From contig NZ_SPUI01000002.1 of assembly GCF_004522095.1 (NCBI RefSeq), positions 1 to 64,000 on the forward strand: a stretch of DNA of 64,000 bases, read 5' to 3'. This document shows, in pieces, positions 1 to 12,194 of the stretch. The notes below the pieces were generated by a model. It ran no database searches, was not told where the DNA came from, and saw nothing but the letters and a program-made list of their open reading frames with translations. Source of the DNA: Nocardioides sp. 503. Its GTDB lineage: Bacteria > Actinomycetota > Actinomycetes > Propionibacteriales > Nocardioidaceae. The number at the start of each line of letters is the position of its first letter. The first letter of the stretch is position 1. The position numbers and the translations under genes were made by a program.

Positions 1-1720
<1,720 letters not shown>

Positions 1721-1740
1721 TCCACGGCACCTGAAGGACC

Positions 1741-1773
1741 GCTGACCCGTCACCCTCGTGGTGGCGGGTCAGC
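1741..1773 (+). terminator. Hairpin terminator after groEL
   Basis: A 14-bp stem (GCTGACCCGTCACC pairing with GGTGGCGGGTCAGC, one G-T wobble) encloses a 5-nt loop, 20 nt after the groEL stop. There is no U-tract, as is common for actinobacterial terminators. The core GCTGACCCGTC recurs in the terminator after sucD at 60085. Confidence 0.85.
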
Positions 1774-1876
1774 GTCACCTCCGGCCCTGGTGCTCGCTGC
1801 TCGACGATCGGCAGCCGTAGCGCGCCCGAAACAACATGGACCCCGTCCGGCAACCTGCGCGGGGCAGGCTCGTGCC

Positions 1877-2788
1877 ATGTTGTGGAGAGTGCGCGCCACC
1901 CTGCCCGAGCGGCCCGGGGCGCTGGCCGCCTTGGCGGCCGAGTGCGGAGCGGCCGGGGTCAACATCCTCGGCGTCCAGGTCTTCCCGGGCATCGAGGCCG
2001 TCACGGACGAGCTGGTGCTGAGCACCCCGGACGCGTGGACCGCCGCCGACCTCGCCGAGCTCGTGGGCCGGGCGGGCGCGGAGTCGGTGACCGCGGCGCC
2101 GTGCACCGAGGCGGCCCTGACCGACCAGCCCACGCGCTACGTGCAGGCGGCCCGCGCCGTGCTGGAGACGCCGGCGTCGTTCCCCGAGGTCGTCGCCGCC
2201 CTCTTCGACGCCGACGTGCTACCCGTGGGCGGCAGCCAGGACGTGATGGAGATGACCGTCGGGGCGGTTCAGGTGCAGATCCGGCGCGACGCCCCGTTCA
2301 CGGCCACCGAGCACGCCCGGGGCTCCGCGATGGCCGACCTGGTCAACGACGTCCTCAGCCGCGAGCAGCACCATCCCCACCACCCGGCGTTCGCCATGTC
2401 CGACAACCGGCGCATGGGCGAGGGCAGCGCGCCGGAGTATCACGTCGAGGGCCGGTCGGCGGTCGCCAGCATCGGGGGCGCCCGGGTCGGGGTGGCCACC
2501 CTGCGCGAGGCCGGCCCGGACCTGCCCGGCGTCCTGCCGGTGGACCTGGAGGTCGACCCCGCGTGGCAGCGCCGCGGCATCGGCACCCGGCTGCTGAGCG
2601 ACGCCGCGCGCCTCGCCAACGGACTCGGCGCCGAGGCGATCCTGCTCACCACCCGCTCGGACAACCAGGCCGTCATGCCGATGGTCATGGCGGCCGGGAT
2701 GCGGGGCCGGATCCGGATGGCCGGCGACGCGCTGACGGTGCGCATCGCGGTGCGCGACCTGCGCCCCCTGCCGGTCGCCCAGCCGTGA
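1877..2788 (+). CDS. ACT domain-GNAT acetyltransferase fusion protein
   Basis: 303 residues. Residues about 1-70 look like an ACT small-molecule-binding domain (VRATLPERPGALAALAAE followed by a GVNILGVQV strand). Residues about 195-300 look like a GNAT N-acyltransferase, with the acetyl-CoA loop in QRRGIGTRLL and a following NGLGAEAILLTTRSDN segment. The middle, about 75-190, is not recognised. A regulatory ACT domain on an acetyltransferase suggests amino-acid-responsive acetylation, but the substrate is unknown. The ATG at 1877 is preferred over an upstream in-frame codon because the ACT fold begins right after it. A CAGGCT hexamer ends six bases before it, at the position where many genes in this window carry a -10-like TANNNT. 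It stands alone between the groEL terminator and guaB. Confidence 0.8.
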   Translation: MLWRVRATLPERPGALAALAAECGAAGVNILGVQVFPGIEAVTDELVLSTPDAWTAADLAELVGRAGAESVTAAPCTEAALTDQPTRYVQAARAVLETPASFPEVVAALFDADVLPVGGSQDVMEMTVGAVQVQIRRDAPFTATEHARGSAMADLVNDVLSREQHHPHHPAFAMSDNRRMGEGSAPEYHVEGRSAVASIGGARVGVATLREAGPDLPGVLPVDLEVDPAWQRRGIGTRLLSDAARLANGLGAEAILLTTRSDNQAVMPMVMAAGMRGRIRMAGDALTVRIAVRDLRPLPVAQP

Positions 2789-2854
2789 CCCAGCCATGAC
2801 GCAGGCCTCACTGCCGGCCGCGACCCGCGGGCTCCGCTGCGACCGTTCCGCCAC

Positions 2855-4369
<1,515 letters not shown>

Positions 4370-4388
4370 GTCGGAAGAGACGACCTCC

Positions 4389-5495
4389 ATGACCGAGATC
4401 CAGATCGGCCAGGCCAAGCGCGCCCGCCGTGCCTACTCCTTCGACGACATCGCGATCGTCCCCTCGCGCCGTACGCGGGACCCCGAGGAGGTCAGCATCG
4501 ACTGGCAGATCGACGCCTACCGCTTCGACCTGCCCATCCTCGCGGCCCCGATGGACTCGGTGATGTCGCCGGACACTGCGATCGCGCTGGGCAAGTTCGG
4601 GGGGCTGGGGGTGCTCAACCTCGAGGGGCTGTGGACCCGCTACGAGGACCCCACGACGCTCCTCGAGGAGGTCTCGGACCTCCGGGGCATCGACGCCACT
4701 GCGCGGATGCAGGAGATCTACACCGAGCCGGTCAAGGCCGAGCTGATCACCCACCGGCTCCGCGAGGTACGCGACGCCGGCGTCACCGTGGCCGGGTCGC
4801 TCTCGCCGCAGCGCACCAAGGAGTTCGCCAAGGTCGTCGTCGACGCCGGGGTCGACATGTTCGTCATCCGCGGTACGACGGTCAGCGCCGAGCACGTGTC
4901 GTCGCAGGCCGAGCCGCTGAACCTCAAGGAGTTCATCTACGAGCTCGACGTCCCGGTGATCGTCGGCGGGTGCGCCACGCACCAGGCCGCCCTGCACCTG
5001 ATGCGCACCGGAGCCGCCGGCGTCCTGGTCGGCTTCGGCGGGGGCGCAGCGCACACCACCCGCACCGTGCTCGGGGTGGCCGTGCCCATGGCCTCGGCCG
5101 TCGCCGACGTGGCCGCGGCTCGCCGCGACTACCTCGACGAGTCCGGCGGGCGCTACGTCCACGTCATCGCCGACGGGTCCATCGGCAAGTCCGGCGACAT
5201 CGCCAAGGCGATCGCCTGCGGCGCCGACGCGGTCATGGTCGGCTCGCCGTTCGCGCGCGCCAGCGACGCCCCCGGCCACGGCTTCCACTGGGGCGCAGAG
5301 GCCCACCACGCCGACCTGCCGCGCGGGGAGCGCGTGGAGTTCGAGCGGGTCGGCACCCTCGAGGAGATCCTCTTCGGCCCCTCCCGCGTGGCCGACGGCA
5401 CCATGAACCTCATCGGCGCGCTCAAGCGGGCCATGGCCACGACGGGCTACACCGACCTCAAGGAGTTCCAGCGCGTCGAGGTCGTCGTCGAGTAG
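4389..5495 (+). CDS. guaB3: GuaB3-family IMP dehydrogenase-related protein
   Basis: 368 residues, IMPDH-like TIM barrel without CBS domains, as in the actinobacterial and cyanobacterial GuaB3 family. The N-terminus [12 protein letters not shown] and the [13 protein letters not shown] segment align with GuaB. The loop equivalent to GPGSICTTR reads GGGAAHTTR, so the position of the catalytic cysteine is His222. The SYRGMGS flap motif of GuaB is also not seen. Phosphate-binding sequences ([27 protein letters not shown]) are kept. It may bind IMP-like ligands or regulate GuaB rather than catalyse the standard reaction; enzymatic activity cannot be decided from sequence. It follows guaB by 19 bp with a GGAAGAGA-type ribosome binding site, and its TAG stop overlaps the rnhA start. 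Confidence 0.93.
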   Translation: MTEIQIGQAKRARRAYSFDDIAIVPSRRTRDPEEVSIDWQIDAYRFDLPILAAPMDSVMSPDTAIALGKFGGLGVLNLEGLWTRYEDPTTLLEEVSDLRGIDATARMQEIYTEPVKAELITHRLREVRDAGVTVAGSLSPQRTKEFAKVVVDAGVDMFVIRGTTVSAEHVSSQAEPLNLKEFIYELDVPVIVGGCATHQAALHLMRTGAAGVLVGFGGGAAHTTRTVLGVAVPMASAVADVAAARRDYLDESGGRYVHVIADGSIGKSGDIAKAIACGADAVMVGSPFARASDAPGHGFHWGAEAHHADLPRGERVEFERVGTLEEILFGPSRVADGTMNLIGALKRAMATTGYTDLKEFQRVEVVVE

Positions 5496-5956
5496 TGGGC
5501 ACCCACCCGGTCGTCATCCACACCGACGGCGCCTGCATCCCCAACCCCGGGCCCGGTGGCTGGGGGGCGCTGCTCCAGCAGGGCAGCCACGAGCTCGAGC
5601 TGTGCGGCGGCGAGGCCGCCGAGACCACCAACAACCGCATGGAGCTGATGGCGCCGATCCGGGCGCTGGAGGCGCTCAAGCGGCGCTCGGTGGTGCAGAT
5701 CCACACCGACAGCACCTACGTGCGCAACGGGATCACCAAGTGGGTCGTCGGGTGGACCGGCAACGGCTGGCGGACCTCCGCCAAGCAGCCGGTCAAGAAC
5801 GTCGACCTCTGGCAGCGCCTGGTCGCCGCCTGCGCCGAGCACGACGTGGAGTGGCACTGGATCAAGGGCCACGCCGGCCACGAGGGCAACGAGCGGGCCG
5901 ACCGGCTGGCCGCCAAGGGCCTCACCGAGGCCGTCGCGGCCGCCCGCGGGGCCTGA
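5495..5956 (+). CDS. rnhA: Ribonuclease HI
   Basis: Endonuclease that degrades RNA in RNA-DNA hybrids. 153 residues, normal length. The catalytic acidic set is visible as Asp11 (IHTDGAC), Glu50 (NNRMEL), Asp72 (IHTDSTYV) and Asp136 (NERADRLA), with the basic handle-like segment [11 protein letters not shown] and histidines in [10 protein letters not shown]. The GTG start overlaps the guaB3 stop in TAGTG (one shared base), which implies translational coupling. An ATG-based annotation would miss the true N-terminus and lose Asp11, because the next ATG lies after it at 5639. Confidence 0.93.
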   Translation: MGTHPVVIHTDGACIPNPGPGGWGALLQQGSHELELCGGEAAETTNNRMELMAPIRALEALKRRSVVQIHTDSTYVRNGITKWVVGWTGNGWRTSAKQPVKNVDLWQRLVAACAEHDVEWHWIKGHAGHEGNERADRLAAKGLTEAVAAARGA

Positions 5957-5985
5957 TCCCTGGGGTCGCTTGCGACACTGGAGGC

Positions 5986-7725
5986 ATGAGCCTGCCTCTT
6001 GTGCCGCCGTCCGCGCTCGGCCCGGAGGCACGCGACCGGTCGCTGGCCGCGATGACCGGCCGGTCGGGCGAGCTGGAGCTCGATGTCCTGGTCGTCGGCG
6101 GCGGCGTGGTCGGCGCGGGCACCGCCCTGGACGCGGTCACCCGCGGCCTCAGCACCGGCCTGGTCGAGCAGCGCGACCTCGCCAGCGGGACCAGCAGCCG
6201 CAGCAGCAAGCTGATCCACGGCGGCCTGCGCTACCTCGAGATGCTGGACTTCGGGCTGGTCCGCGAGGCGCTGCAGGAGCGCGGCCTGCTCCTCACCCGG
6301 CTCGCGCCCCACCTGGTGCGGCCGGTGTCGTTCCTCTACCCGCTGACCCACCGCGGCTGGGAGCGGCCCTACGTCGGTGCCGGCCTGGCGCTCTACGACG
6401 GCATGGCGATGCTCGGGAAGTCCGAGATGGGCGTGCCGCGCCACCGTCACCTGTTCCGCCGGCAGGTCGCCCGGATCGCGCCCGACTTCAAGTCCGACGC
6501 GCTGGCCGGCGCGATCCAGTACTACGACTGCCAGGTCGACGACGCCCGCCTGGTGCTGGCGCTGGCCCGCACCGCCGCCGGCCACGGCGCGCACGTCGCC
6601 ACGCGGGTGCAGGTGACCGGCTTCCTGCGCGAGGCCGAGCGGGTCGTCGGCGTACGCGCGCGGGACCTGGAGTCGGGGGAGGACCTCGAGATCCGGGCCC
6701 GGGTCGTGGTCAACGCCGCCGGGGTGTGGACCGACGAGATCCAGGAGATGGTCGGCGGGCGCGGGGCGCTGCACGTCCAGGCCAGCAAGGGCGTGCACAT
6801 CGTGGTGCCGCGCGACCGGATCCGCTCGGAGGCCGGCTTCATCGTCCGCACCGAGAAGTCGGTGCTCTTCGTCATCCCGTGGGGCCGGCACTGGATCATC
6901 GGCACCACCGACACCGCCTGGGACCTCGACAAGGCGCACCCCGCCGCCAGCCGGGCCGACATCGACTACATCCTCGACCACGTCAACGCGATCCTGCGCG
7001 AGCCGCTCGACCACGACGACGTCGTCGGCGTGTGGGCCGGCCTCCGGCCGCTGCTGTCGGGCGAGTCCGAGCCGACCTCGAAGATCTCGCGCGAGCACAC
7101 GGTGGTCACCCCGGTGCCCGGCCTGGTGATGATCGCCGGCGGCAAGCTCACGACGTACCGGGTCATGGCCAAGGACGCCATCGACGCCGCGGCCCACTCC
7201 CTGCGCACCACCGCCAACCTCACGATCCGCGACTCGATCACCGACCGGGTGCCGCTGCTGGGCGCCGACGGCTTCGAGACGCGCTCCAACCAGCGGGTGC
7301 TGCTCGCCCGCCGCTCCGGGCTCCACGTCGCCCGCATCGACCACCTCCTCGGCCGCTACGGCGGCCAGGTCGACGACCTGCTCGCCCTCGTCGCCGAGCA
7401 GCCGGAGCTGGGGGAGCCACTCACCGGCGCCGAGGACTACCTCGCCGCCGAGGTGGTCCACTCCGTCACCCACGAGGCCGCCCGCCACCTCGACGACGTC
7501 CTCACCCGCCGCACCCGGATCTCGATCGAGACCTTCGACCGCGGCGTCGCCGCGGCCGGGCCCACCGCCGCCCTGATGGCCGGCCTGCTGGGCTGGGACG
7601 ACGCCCGCACCGCCGACGAGGTCGACCACTACCTGCGCCGCGTCGAGGCCGAGCGCCGCAGCCAGTCCATGCTCACCGACCAGGAGGCCGACGAGGCGCG
7701 CGTCGCCGCCGCCGACATCGTCTGA
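5986..7725 (+). CDS. glpD: Glycerol-3-phosphate dehydrogenase, FAD-dependent
   Basis: Oxidises sn-glycerol 3-phosphate to dihydroxyacetone phosphate at the membrane surface and passes electrons to quinone. 579 residues, the usual GlpD length. The FAD dinucleotide fold GGGVVGAG is at 38-45, followed by SSKLIHGGLRYLE, typical of GlpD. The central part has FIVRTEKSVLFVIPWG and IIGTTDT. The C-terminal helical domain is about 430-550. The ATG at 5986 has GGAGG five bases upstream, which sets the start. No glpF or glpK is adjacent, so glycerol uptake must be encoded elsewhere. A 93-bp palindrome begins on the base after its stop codon. Confidence 0.95.
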   Translation: MSLPLVPPSALGPEARDRSLAAMTGRSGELELDVLVVGGGVVGAGTALDAVTRGLSTGLVEQRDLASGTSSRSSKLIHGGLRYLEMLDFGLVREALQERGLLLTRLAPHLVRPVSFLYPLTHRGWERPYVGAGLALYDGMAMLGKSEMGVPRHRHLFRRQVARIAPDFKSDALAGAIQYYDCQVDDARLVLALARTAAGHGAHVATRVQVTGFLREAERVVGVRARDLESGEDLEIRARVVVNAAGVWTDEIQEMVGGRGALHVQASKGVHIVVPRDRIRSEAGFIVRTEKSVLFVIPWGRHWIIGTTDTAWDLDKAHPAASRADIDYILDHVNAILREPLDHDDVVGVWAGLRPLLSGESEPTSKISREHTVVTPVPGLVMIAGGKLTTYRVMAKDAIDAAAHSLRTTANLTIRDSITDRVPLLGADGFETRSNQRVLLARRSGLHVARIDHLLGRYGGQVDDLLALVAEQPELGEPLTGAEDYLAAEVVHSVTHEAARHLDDVLTRRTRISIETFDRGVAAAGPTAALMAGLLGWDDARTADEVDHYLRRVEAERRSQSMLTDQEADEARVAAADIV

Positions 7726-7818
7726 GCAGGTTTTTCAGCATCTGCTGTTGTTCCGTCGCTTCTGGGCCGAAGTTACGCCCAGAAGCGACGGCTTTTCAGC
7801 AGATGCTGAAAAACCTGC
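7726..7818. repeat. 93-bp double-stem palindrome abutting glpD
   Basis: The outer arms are perfect 22-bp inverted repeats (GCAGGTTTTTCAGCATCTG... at 7726-7747 and 7797-7818). The inner arms are perfect 15-bp repeats (CCGTCGCTTCTGGGC at 7753-7767 and its complement at 7777-7791). Unpaired 5-nt segments separate outer from inner stems and the loop is 9 nt. It can act as a terminator in either direction or extrude as a cruciform. It is unusually AT-rich for this genome and has no sequence match to the 72-bp palindromes at 52836 and 54054. Confidence 0.9.
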
Positions 7819-7851
7819 TGCTCGCCGACACCACGGGTCCCCGTTGACAAC

Positions 7852-7865
7852 TAGAACACGTTCCA
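7852..7865. promoter_or_regulatory. KstR-like operator box and adjacent -35 element
   Basis: TAGAACACGTTCCA matches the palindromic KstR-type consensus TNNAACNNGTTNNA exactly. A consensus -35 hexamer TTGACA lies at 7844-7849, just upstream, so a bound TetR-family repressor would block the promoter of the 7922 operon. A related site lies at 20704-20725. No KstR gene is in the window. Confidence 0.6.
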
Positions 7866-7921
7866 CCCATGCTGACACCTGTCAATTGCGACTCACGTCA
7901 CAGGAGAGCAGGAGATCCACA

Positions 7922-9064
7922 GTGACCCAGGCGCCTCCGCCCGCGGACCTGAAGATGCAGCGCACGAGCAGGGACGCCACCACGGTGCCGCGGCTCCTGG
8001 GCGACTGGCTGGCCACCCTCCTGCCGCCCGGTGCGAAGCCGAGCGTGGTCCTCCACTCGGGGATCGACGCCAACGGCATGTCGTCGGAGACGATCCTGCT
8101 CGACGTCACGTGGACCGAGGACGGCGCCACGCAGGTCGGGCGCTACGTCGCCCGCGTCGAGCCGGCCGCGGCGGACTTCCCGGTCTTCCCGACCTACGAG
8201 CTCCAGGACCAGTACGACGCCATGCGCATCGTCGGGGAGCGGACCGACGTGCCGGTGCCGGCCGTGCGCTGGATGGAGCCGACCGGGGACGTGCTCGGCA
8301 CGCCGTTCTTCCTGATGGACCGCGTCGACGGGCTGATCCCCCAGGACGTGCTGCCCTACAACTTCGGGGACAACTGGCTGCACGACGCCAGCCCGGAGGA
8401 CCAGCGCCGGCTGCAGGACAACACCGTCGGGGTGCTGGCGGGGCTGCACGCCATCCCCGACGCGCAGCAGGCCTTCGGCTTCCTCGACCCCGCCCGCCAC
8501 GGCCACGAGGGAGCGTCCCTGGTCGAGCGCAACCTCGCGCGCACGGTGGCGTGGTACGAGTTCGCCAAGGCCGACATCGGGCCGAGCCCGATGGTCGAGC
8601 GGGCGCTGAGCTGGCTGCGCGCGAACCTGCCCGACGCCACCGACGAGGACGCCGTCCTGTGCTGGGGCGACGCGCGGATCGGCAACACGATCTACGAGGA
8701 CTTCGCCCCGGTCGCGGTGCTCGACTGGGAGATGGCGGCCATCGGTCCGCGCCAGCTCGACCTGTCCTGGATGGTCTTCGCCCACCAGGTCTTCGAGACG
8801 ATCACCGGGATGCTCGAGCTGCCCGGGATGCCGCACTTCCTCCGCGAGGAGGACGTCGTGACGACGTACGAGCGGATCACGGGGGAGCGCGTCGGCGACC
8901 TGACCTGGTACCACGTCTACAACGGGCTCCAGTGGTGCATCGTCTTCATGCGCACCGGTGCGCGGCAGATCCACTTCGGCGAGATCGAGCGCCCCGACGA
9001 CATCGAGTCGCTCTTCCACTGCAAGCCGCTCGTGGAGCGCATCCTGGACGAGGCGGGTGCCTGA
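7922..9064 (+). CDS. Phosphotransferase family protein (APH fold, FadE36/ACAD10-like)
   Basis: 380 residues with an aminoglycoside-phosphotransferase/choline-kinase fold. The catalytic loop reads LCWGDARIGNT instead of HGDxxxxN, with the conserved Asp and Asn present and Trp replacing His. The metal-binding segment is AVLDWEMAAIG. The Trp variant is common in the subfamily named FadE36 in mycobacteria, which are not acyl-CoA dehydrogenases. The substrate is unknown; antibiotic resistance is not indicated. The GTG start at 7922 is supported by AGGAG ten bases upstream. It heads a probable three-gene operon with the unknown gene at 9066 and the aldehyde dehydrogenase at 10183, behind the KstR-like box, which points to lipid or steroid-type catabolism. 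Confidence 0.85.
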   Translation: MTQAPPPADLKMQRTSRDATTVPRLLGDWLATLLPPGAKPSVVLHSGIDANGMSSETILLDVTWTEDGATQVGRYVARVEPAAADFPVFPTYELQDQYDAMRIVGERTDVPVPAVRWMEPTGDVLGTPFFLMDRVDGLIPQDVLPYNFGDNWLHDASPEDQRRLQDNTVGVLAGLHAIPDAQQAFGFLDPARHGHEGASLVERNLARTVAWYEFAKADIGPSPMVERALSWLRANLPDATDEDAVLCWGDARIGNTIYEDFAPVAVLDWEMAAIGPRQLDLSWMVFAHQVFETITGMLELPGMPHFLREEDVVTTYERITGERVGDLTWYHVYNGLQWCIVFMRTGARQIHFGEIERPDDIESLFHCKPLVERILDEAGA

Positions 9065-9065
9065 C

Positions 9066-10166
9066 GTGGTCAGCCACCTCGACGAGTACCCGATCCACCA
9101 GGTCCCGCTGCCGGCCACCTGGGCCGGGACCAGCGACCGCAACTTCTACGACCGCTGCTACTTCAACGCCCACGACCGGACCGGCGACATCTTCCTCATC
9201 ACCGGCGCGGGCTACTACCCGAACCTCGGCACCAAGGACGCCTTCGTCCTGGTCCGCCGCGGCGACGAGCAGACGGCCGTCCACCTGGGCGACGCGATCG
9301 ACGACGACCGCCTCCACCAACGCATCGGTGCCTACCGGATCGAGGTGGTCGAGCCGCTGCGCAAGCTGCGGCTGGTCCTCGAGGAGACCGAGGGCATCGC
9401 CATGGACCTGACCTGGGAGGGCTCCTTCGACGTCCTCCAGGAGCAGCCGCACGTCATGCGTGCCGGCAGCCGGGTCACCCTGGACGCCCAGCGGTTCGCG
9501 CAGGTCGGGACCTGGGAGGGGTCGATCTCGATCGATGGCGAGGACATCGCCGTGGACGCGAACCGCTGGGTCGGCACCCGCGACCGGTCGTGGGGCATCC
9601 GGCCGGTGGGGGAGGCCGAGCCCGCGGGGAAGCCCGCCGACCCGCCGTTCGAGGGGATGTGGTGGACCTACGTCCCGATGCGGTTCGACGACTTCGCGAT
9701 CGTGCTGATCATGCAGGAGGAGCCCGACGGCCACCGCGTCTTCAACGACTGCTCCCGGGTATGGAAGGACGGGCGCGTCGAGCAGCTCGGGTGGCCCCAC
9801 GTCACGGTGCGCTACGCACCCGGCACCCGGATCCCCACCGGCGCGAGCATCCGCTGCACCACCCCCGACGGCAAGCCGCTCGACCTCGAGGTCGAGTCCA
9901 AGCTGGCGGTCCCGCTGCACGTCGGCGGCGGCTACGGCGGCGACTCCGACTGGAGCCACGGCGTCTGGAAGGGCCCCGAGTTCACCGAGCGACGCACCTA
10001 CGACCACACCTCGGCCGAGGTCGCGGGCCGGGTGATGTTCGGCGTCATCGACCACGTCGGCCGCGCCACCTGTGACGGCGCCGAGGGCTGGGGCCTGTTC
10101 GAGCACGGCGCCATCGGCCGGCACGACCCCAGCGGCTTCGCCGACTTCTTCACGCTCGCCCCCTGA
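9066..10166 (+). CDS. Uncharacterised protein of the phosphotransferase/ALDH operon
   Basis: 366 residues, not confidently assigned. It is rich in beta-strand patterns, with many aromatic residues (MWWTYVPMRFDDF, YGGDSDWSHGVWKG) and paired Arg-Trp motifs (NRWVGTRDRSWGIRP). It resembles proteins in databases labelled only as domains of unknown function and found beside APH-like genes; a lipocalin/AttH-like beta fold is possible. There is no signal peptide or membrane segment, so it is probably cytosolic. The GTG at 9066 begins one base after the upstream TGA stop, which implies coupling. An aldehyde dehydrogenase follows after 16 bp. Confidence 0.75.
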   Translation: MVSHLDEYPIHQVPLPATWAGTSDRNFYDRCYFNAHDRTGDIFLITGAGYYPNLGTKDAFVLVRRGDEQTAVHLGDAIDDDRLHQRIGAYRIEVVEPLRKLRLVLEETEGIAMDLTWEGSFDVLQEQPHVMRAGSRVTLDAQRFAQVGTWEGSISIDGEDIAVDANRWVGTRDRSWGIRPVGEAEPAGKPADPPFEGMWWTYVPMRFDDFAIVLIMQEEPDGHRVFNDCSRVWKDGRVEQLGWPHVTVRYAPGTRIPTGASIRCTTPDGKPLDLEVESKLAVPLHVGGGYGGDSDWSHGVWKGPEFTERRTYDHTSAEVAGRVMFGVIDHVGRATCDGAEGWGLFEHGAIGRHDPSGFADFFTLAP

Positions 10167-10182
10167 CCCGAGGAGACCACCC

Positions 10183-11631
10183 ATGACCACCCTGGACCGC
10201 GACGCGTTCTACATCGACGGCGGCTGGGCCGCCCCCACCGGCGACGGCCGGCTCGAGGTCGTCTCGCCCCACACCGAGCAGGTCGTGGCCACGGTGCCGG
10301 AGGGGAGCATCGGCGACATCGACGCCGCGGTCGCGGCCGCTCGTCGCGCCTTCGACGAGGGTCCGTGGCCGCGGATGTCGCCGGCCGAGCGCATCGCGGT
10401 GCTCGAGGCGTTCTCCGGTCTGTACGCCGCCAAGCTGACCGAGATGGCCGAGCTGATCACGATCGAGATGGGCTCGCCGACGTCGTTCTCCAACCTCGCG
10501 CAGTCACCCGCGCCGTGGATGCAGATCGAGGCGTTCCTGGCGATCGCCCGCGAGTTCCCGTGGGAGGAGACCCGGCCGGGAGCGCTGGGGATGCCGGTCA
10601 TGGTGCGCCACGAGCCGGTCGGCGTGGTCGCGGCCATCCCGCCGTGGAACGTCCCGCAGTTCACGATCATGTCCAAGGTGGTCCCCGCGCTGCTCGCCGG
10701 CTGCACCGTCGTCGTCAAGCCCGCTCCCGAGACGCCGCTGGACACCTACCTCATGGCCGAGCTGCTCCAGGAGGCCGGAGTGCCGGCCGGCGTGGTCAAC
10801 ATCGTCGCCGCGGGCCGCGAGGTCGGCGAGCACCTCGTCGCGCACCCGGGCATCGACAAGGTCGCCTTCACCGGCTCGACCGCCGCCGGACGACGCATCG
10901 GTGCCATCTGCGGAGAGCAGCTCAAGCGGGTGAGCCTGGAGCTGGGCGGCAAGTCGGCAGCGATCGTGCTGGACGACGCCGACCTCGCCAAGACCGTCGA
11001 GGGGCTGAAGTTCACCGCGCTCATGAACTCCGGGCAGGCCTGCGTGGCCCAGACCCGCATCCTCGCCAGCCGCGCCAACTACGCCACCGTCGTCGACGCC
11101 CTCGCCGAGGCCGTGGGCGGCATGCAGGTCGGCGACCCGGCCGACCCCGCCACCGAGATCGGCCCGATGGTCGCCCAGCGCCAGCAGGAGCGCGTGGAGA
11201 AGTACATCGCGCTCGGCCAGGAGGAGGGCGCCCGCCTCGTGGTGGGCGGCAACGGCATGCCCGACGGGCTCGACCGCGGCTGGTACGTCCGTCCGACCGT
11301 CTTCGCGGACGTCGACAACTCGATGCGCATCGCCCAGGAGGAGATCTTCGGCCCGGTGCTCTCGGTGATCCCCTTCGACGACGTGGACGACGCCGTGCGG
11401 ATCGCCAACGAGTCCGACTACGGGCTGGCCGGCACCGTGTGGACCTCCGACCAGGCCGCCGGCCTCGATGTCGCCCGCCGCGTGCGCGCCGGCACCTACG
11501 GCGTCAACACCTATACGATGGACTTCGCGGCGCCCTTCGGCGGCTTCAAGGCCTCCGGTGTCGGGCGCGAGTTCGGCCCCGAGGGCCTGGCCCAGTACAC
11601 CGAGCTGAAGTCCGTCTACCTCGAGTCCTGA
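10183..11631 (+). CDS. Aldehyde dehydrogenase
   Basis: NAD(P)-dependent oxidation of an aldehyde to the acid. 482 residues, standard ALDH length. The coenzyme-binding region contains PPWNVP and FTGSTAAGRRI, the general base is Glu253 in LELGGKS and the nucleophile is Cys287 in NSGQACVAQ. A typical ALDH C-terminus (PFGGFKASGVGREFG) is present. The start at 10183 has AGGAGA eight bases upstream. As the third gene of the 7922 operon, it probably removes an aldehyde formed in the same pathway; the substrate cannot be read from sequence. It converges on the membrane protein gene at 11648. Confidence 0.93.
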   Translation: MTTLDRDAFYIDGGWAAPTGDGRLEVVSPHTEQVVATVPEGSIGDIDAAVAAARRAFDEGPWPRMSPAERIAVLEAFSGLYAAKLTEMAELITIEMGSPTSFSNLAQSPAPWMQIEAFLAIAREFPWEETRPGALGMPVMVRHEPVGVVAAIPPWNVPQFTIMSKVVPALLAGCTVVVKPAPETPLDTYLMAELLQEAGVPAGVVNIVAAGREVGEHLVAHPGIDKVAFTGSTAAGRRIGAICGEQLKRVSLELGGKSAAIVLDDADLAKTVEGLKFTALMNSGQACVAQTRILASRANYATVVDALAEAVGGMQVGDPADPATEIGPMVAQRQQERVEKYIALGQEEGARLVVGGNGMPDGLDRGWYVRPTVFADVDNSMRIAQEEIFGPVLSVIPFDDVDDAVRIANESDYGLAGTVWTSDQAAGLDVARRVRAGTYGVNTYTMDFAAPFGGFKASGVGREFGPEGLAQYTELKSVYLES

Positions 11632-11647
11632 CCGACCATCCCGACGG

Positions 11648-12181
11648 TCACAGCTCCTGGATCGCGCCGGCGCGCGGAGCGGGGAGCCGGAGCCGCTCGC
11701 GCAGGTACGACGTGCCGCCGGCGCGCTCGAGGCTCGCCTGCGTCCGGTCGACGGTGCGAGCAGTCGGGAAGGCGTGCAGGACGAAGAGGGCCAGCGAGAC
11801 CGCGGCGCCGACGAGGTAGGTGACGTAGGAGCCCTCGGAGACGAGGAAGGCCAGCGCCACCGAGGCCAGGGCGACCGACTCCGACAGCGCGGCGCGCAGC
11901 ATCGTCCCGGCGCTCAGGGCGCCGGCCGAGGTGCGGCCCGCCACGTCCGGCGGGGTGCCGGGTGCGATCGCCGGCGTGCGGTAGCCGACCAGCGTGATGA
12001 GCAGGTGCAGCGCGACGCCGGCCGCGACCAGCGCCCCGACCACCCACAGCTGCGGGGCGTCCAGGAGGCCCTCGCCGGGCTGCGGGTCGGAGCCCGGGGC
12101 GAGCACGAAGTAGAGGGCCAACGCCATGAAGAGCAGGAACGTCATCATCGCGCCGACGGTGAGACGCAGGGAGATCAGCAT
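11648..12181 (-). CDS. Four-helix integral membrane protein of unknown function
   Basis: 177 residues. Hydrophobic segments lie at about 8-30, 45-70, 95-115 and 118-140, followed by an Arg-rich cytosolic tail. No family is recognised. TAGGTT lies seven bases upstream of the ATG, so a leaderless transcript is likely. It converges with the aldehyde dehydrogenase and diverges from the one at 12317. Confidence 0.75.
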   Translation of the reverse strand: MLISLRLTVGAMMTFLLFMALALYFVLAPGSDPQPGEGLLDAPQLWVVGALVAAGVALHLLITLVGYRTPAIAPGTPPDVAGRTSAGALSAGTMLRAALSESVALASVALAFLVSEGSYVTYLVGAAVSLALFVLHAFPTARTVDRTQASLERAGGTSYLRERLRLPAPRAGAIQEL

Positions 12182-12188
12182 GGCCGGG

Positions 12189-12194
12189 AACCTA
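12189..12194 (-). promoter_or_regulatory. Candidate -10 box (TAGGTT) of the 11648-12181 gene
   Basis: On the minus strand TAGGTT is separated by seven bases from the ATG at 12181, and no ribosome binding site is present. Confidence 0.5.

Noticed and set aside
7922..9064. Aminoglycoside resistance gene
   Set aside because: Although the APH fold is present, the catalytic loop is WGDARIGN and the operon partners are an unknown protein and an aldehyde dehydrogenase; this matches catabolic FadE36-like relatives.
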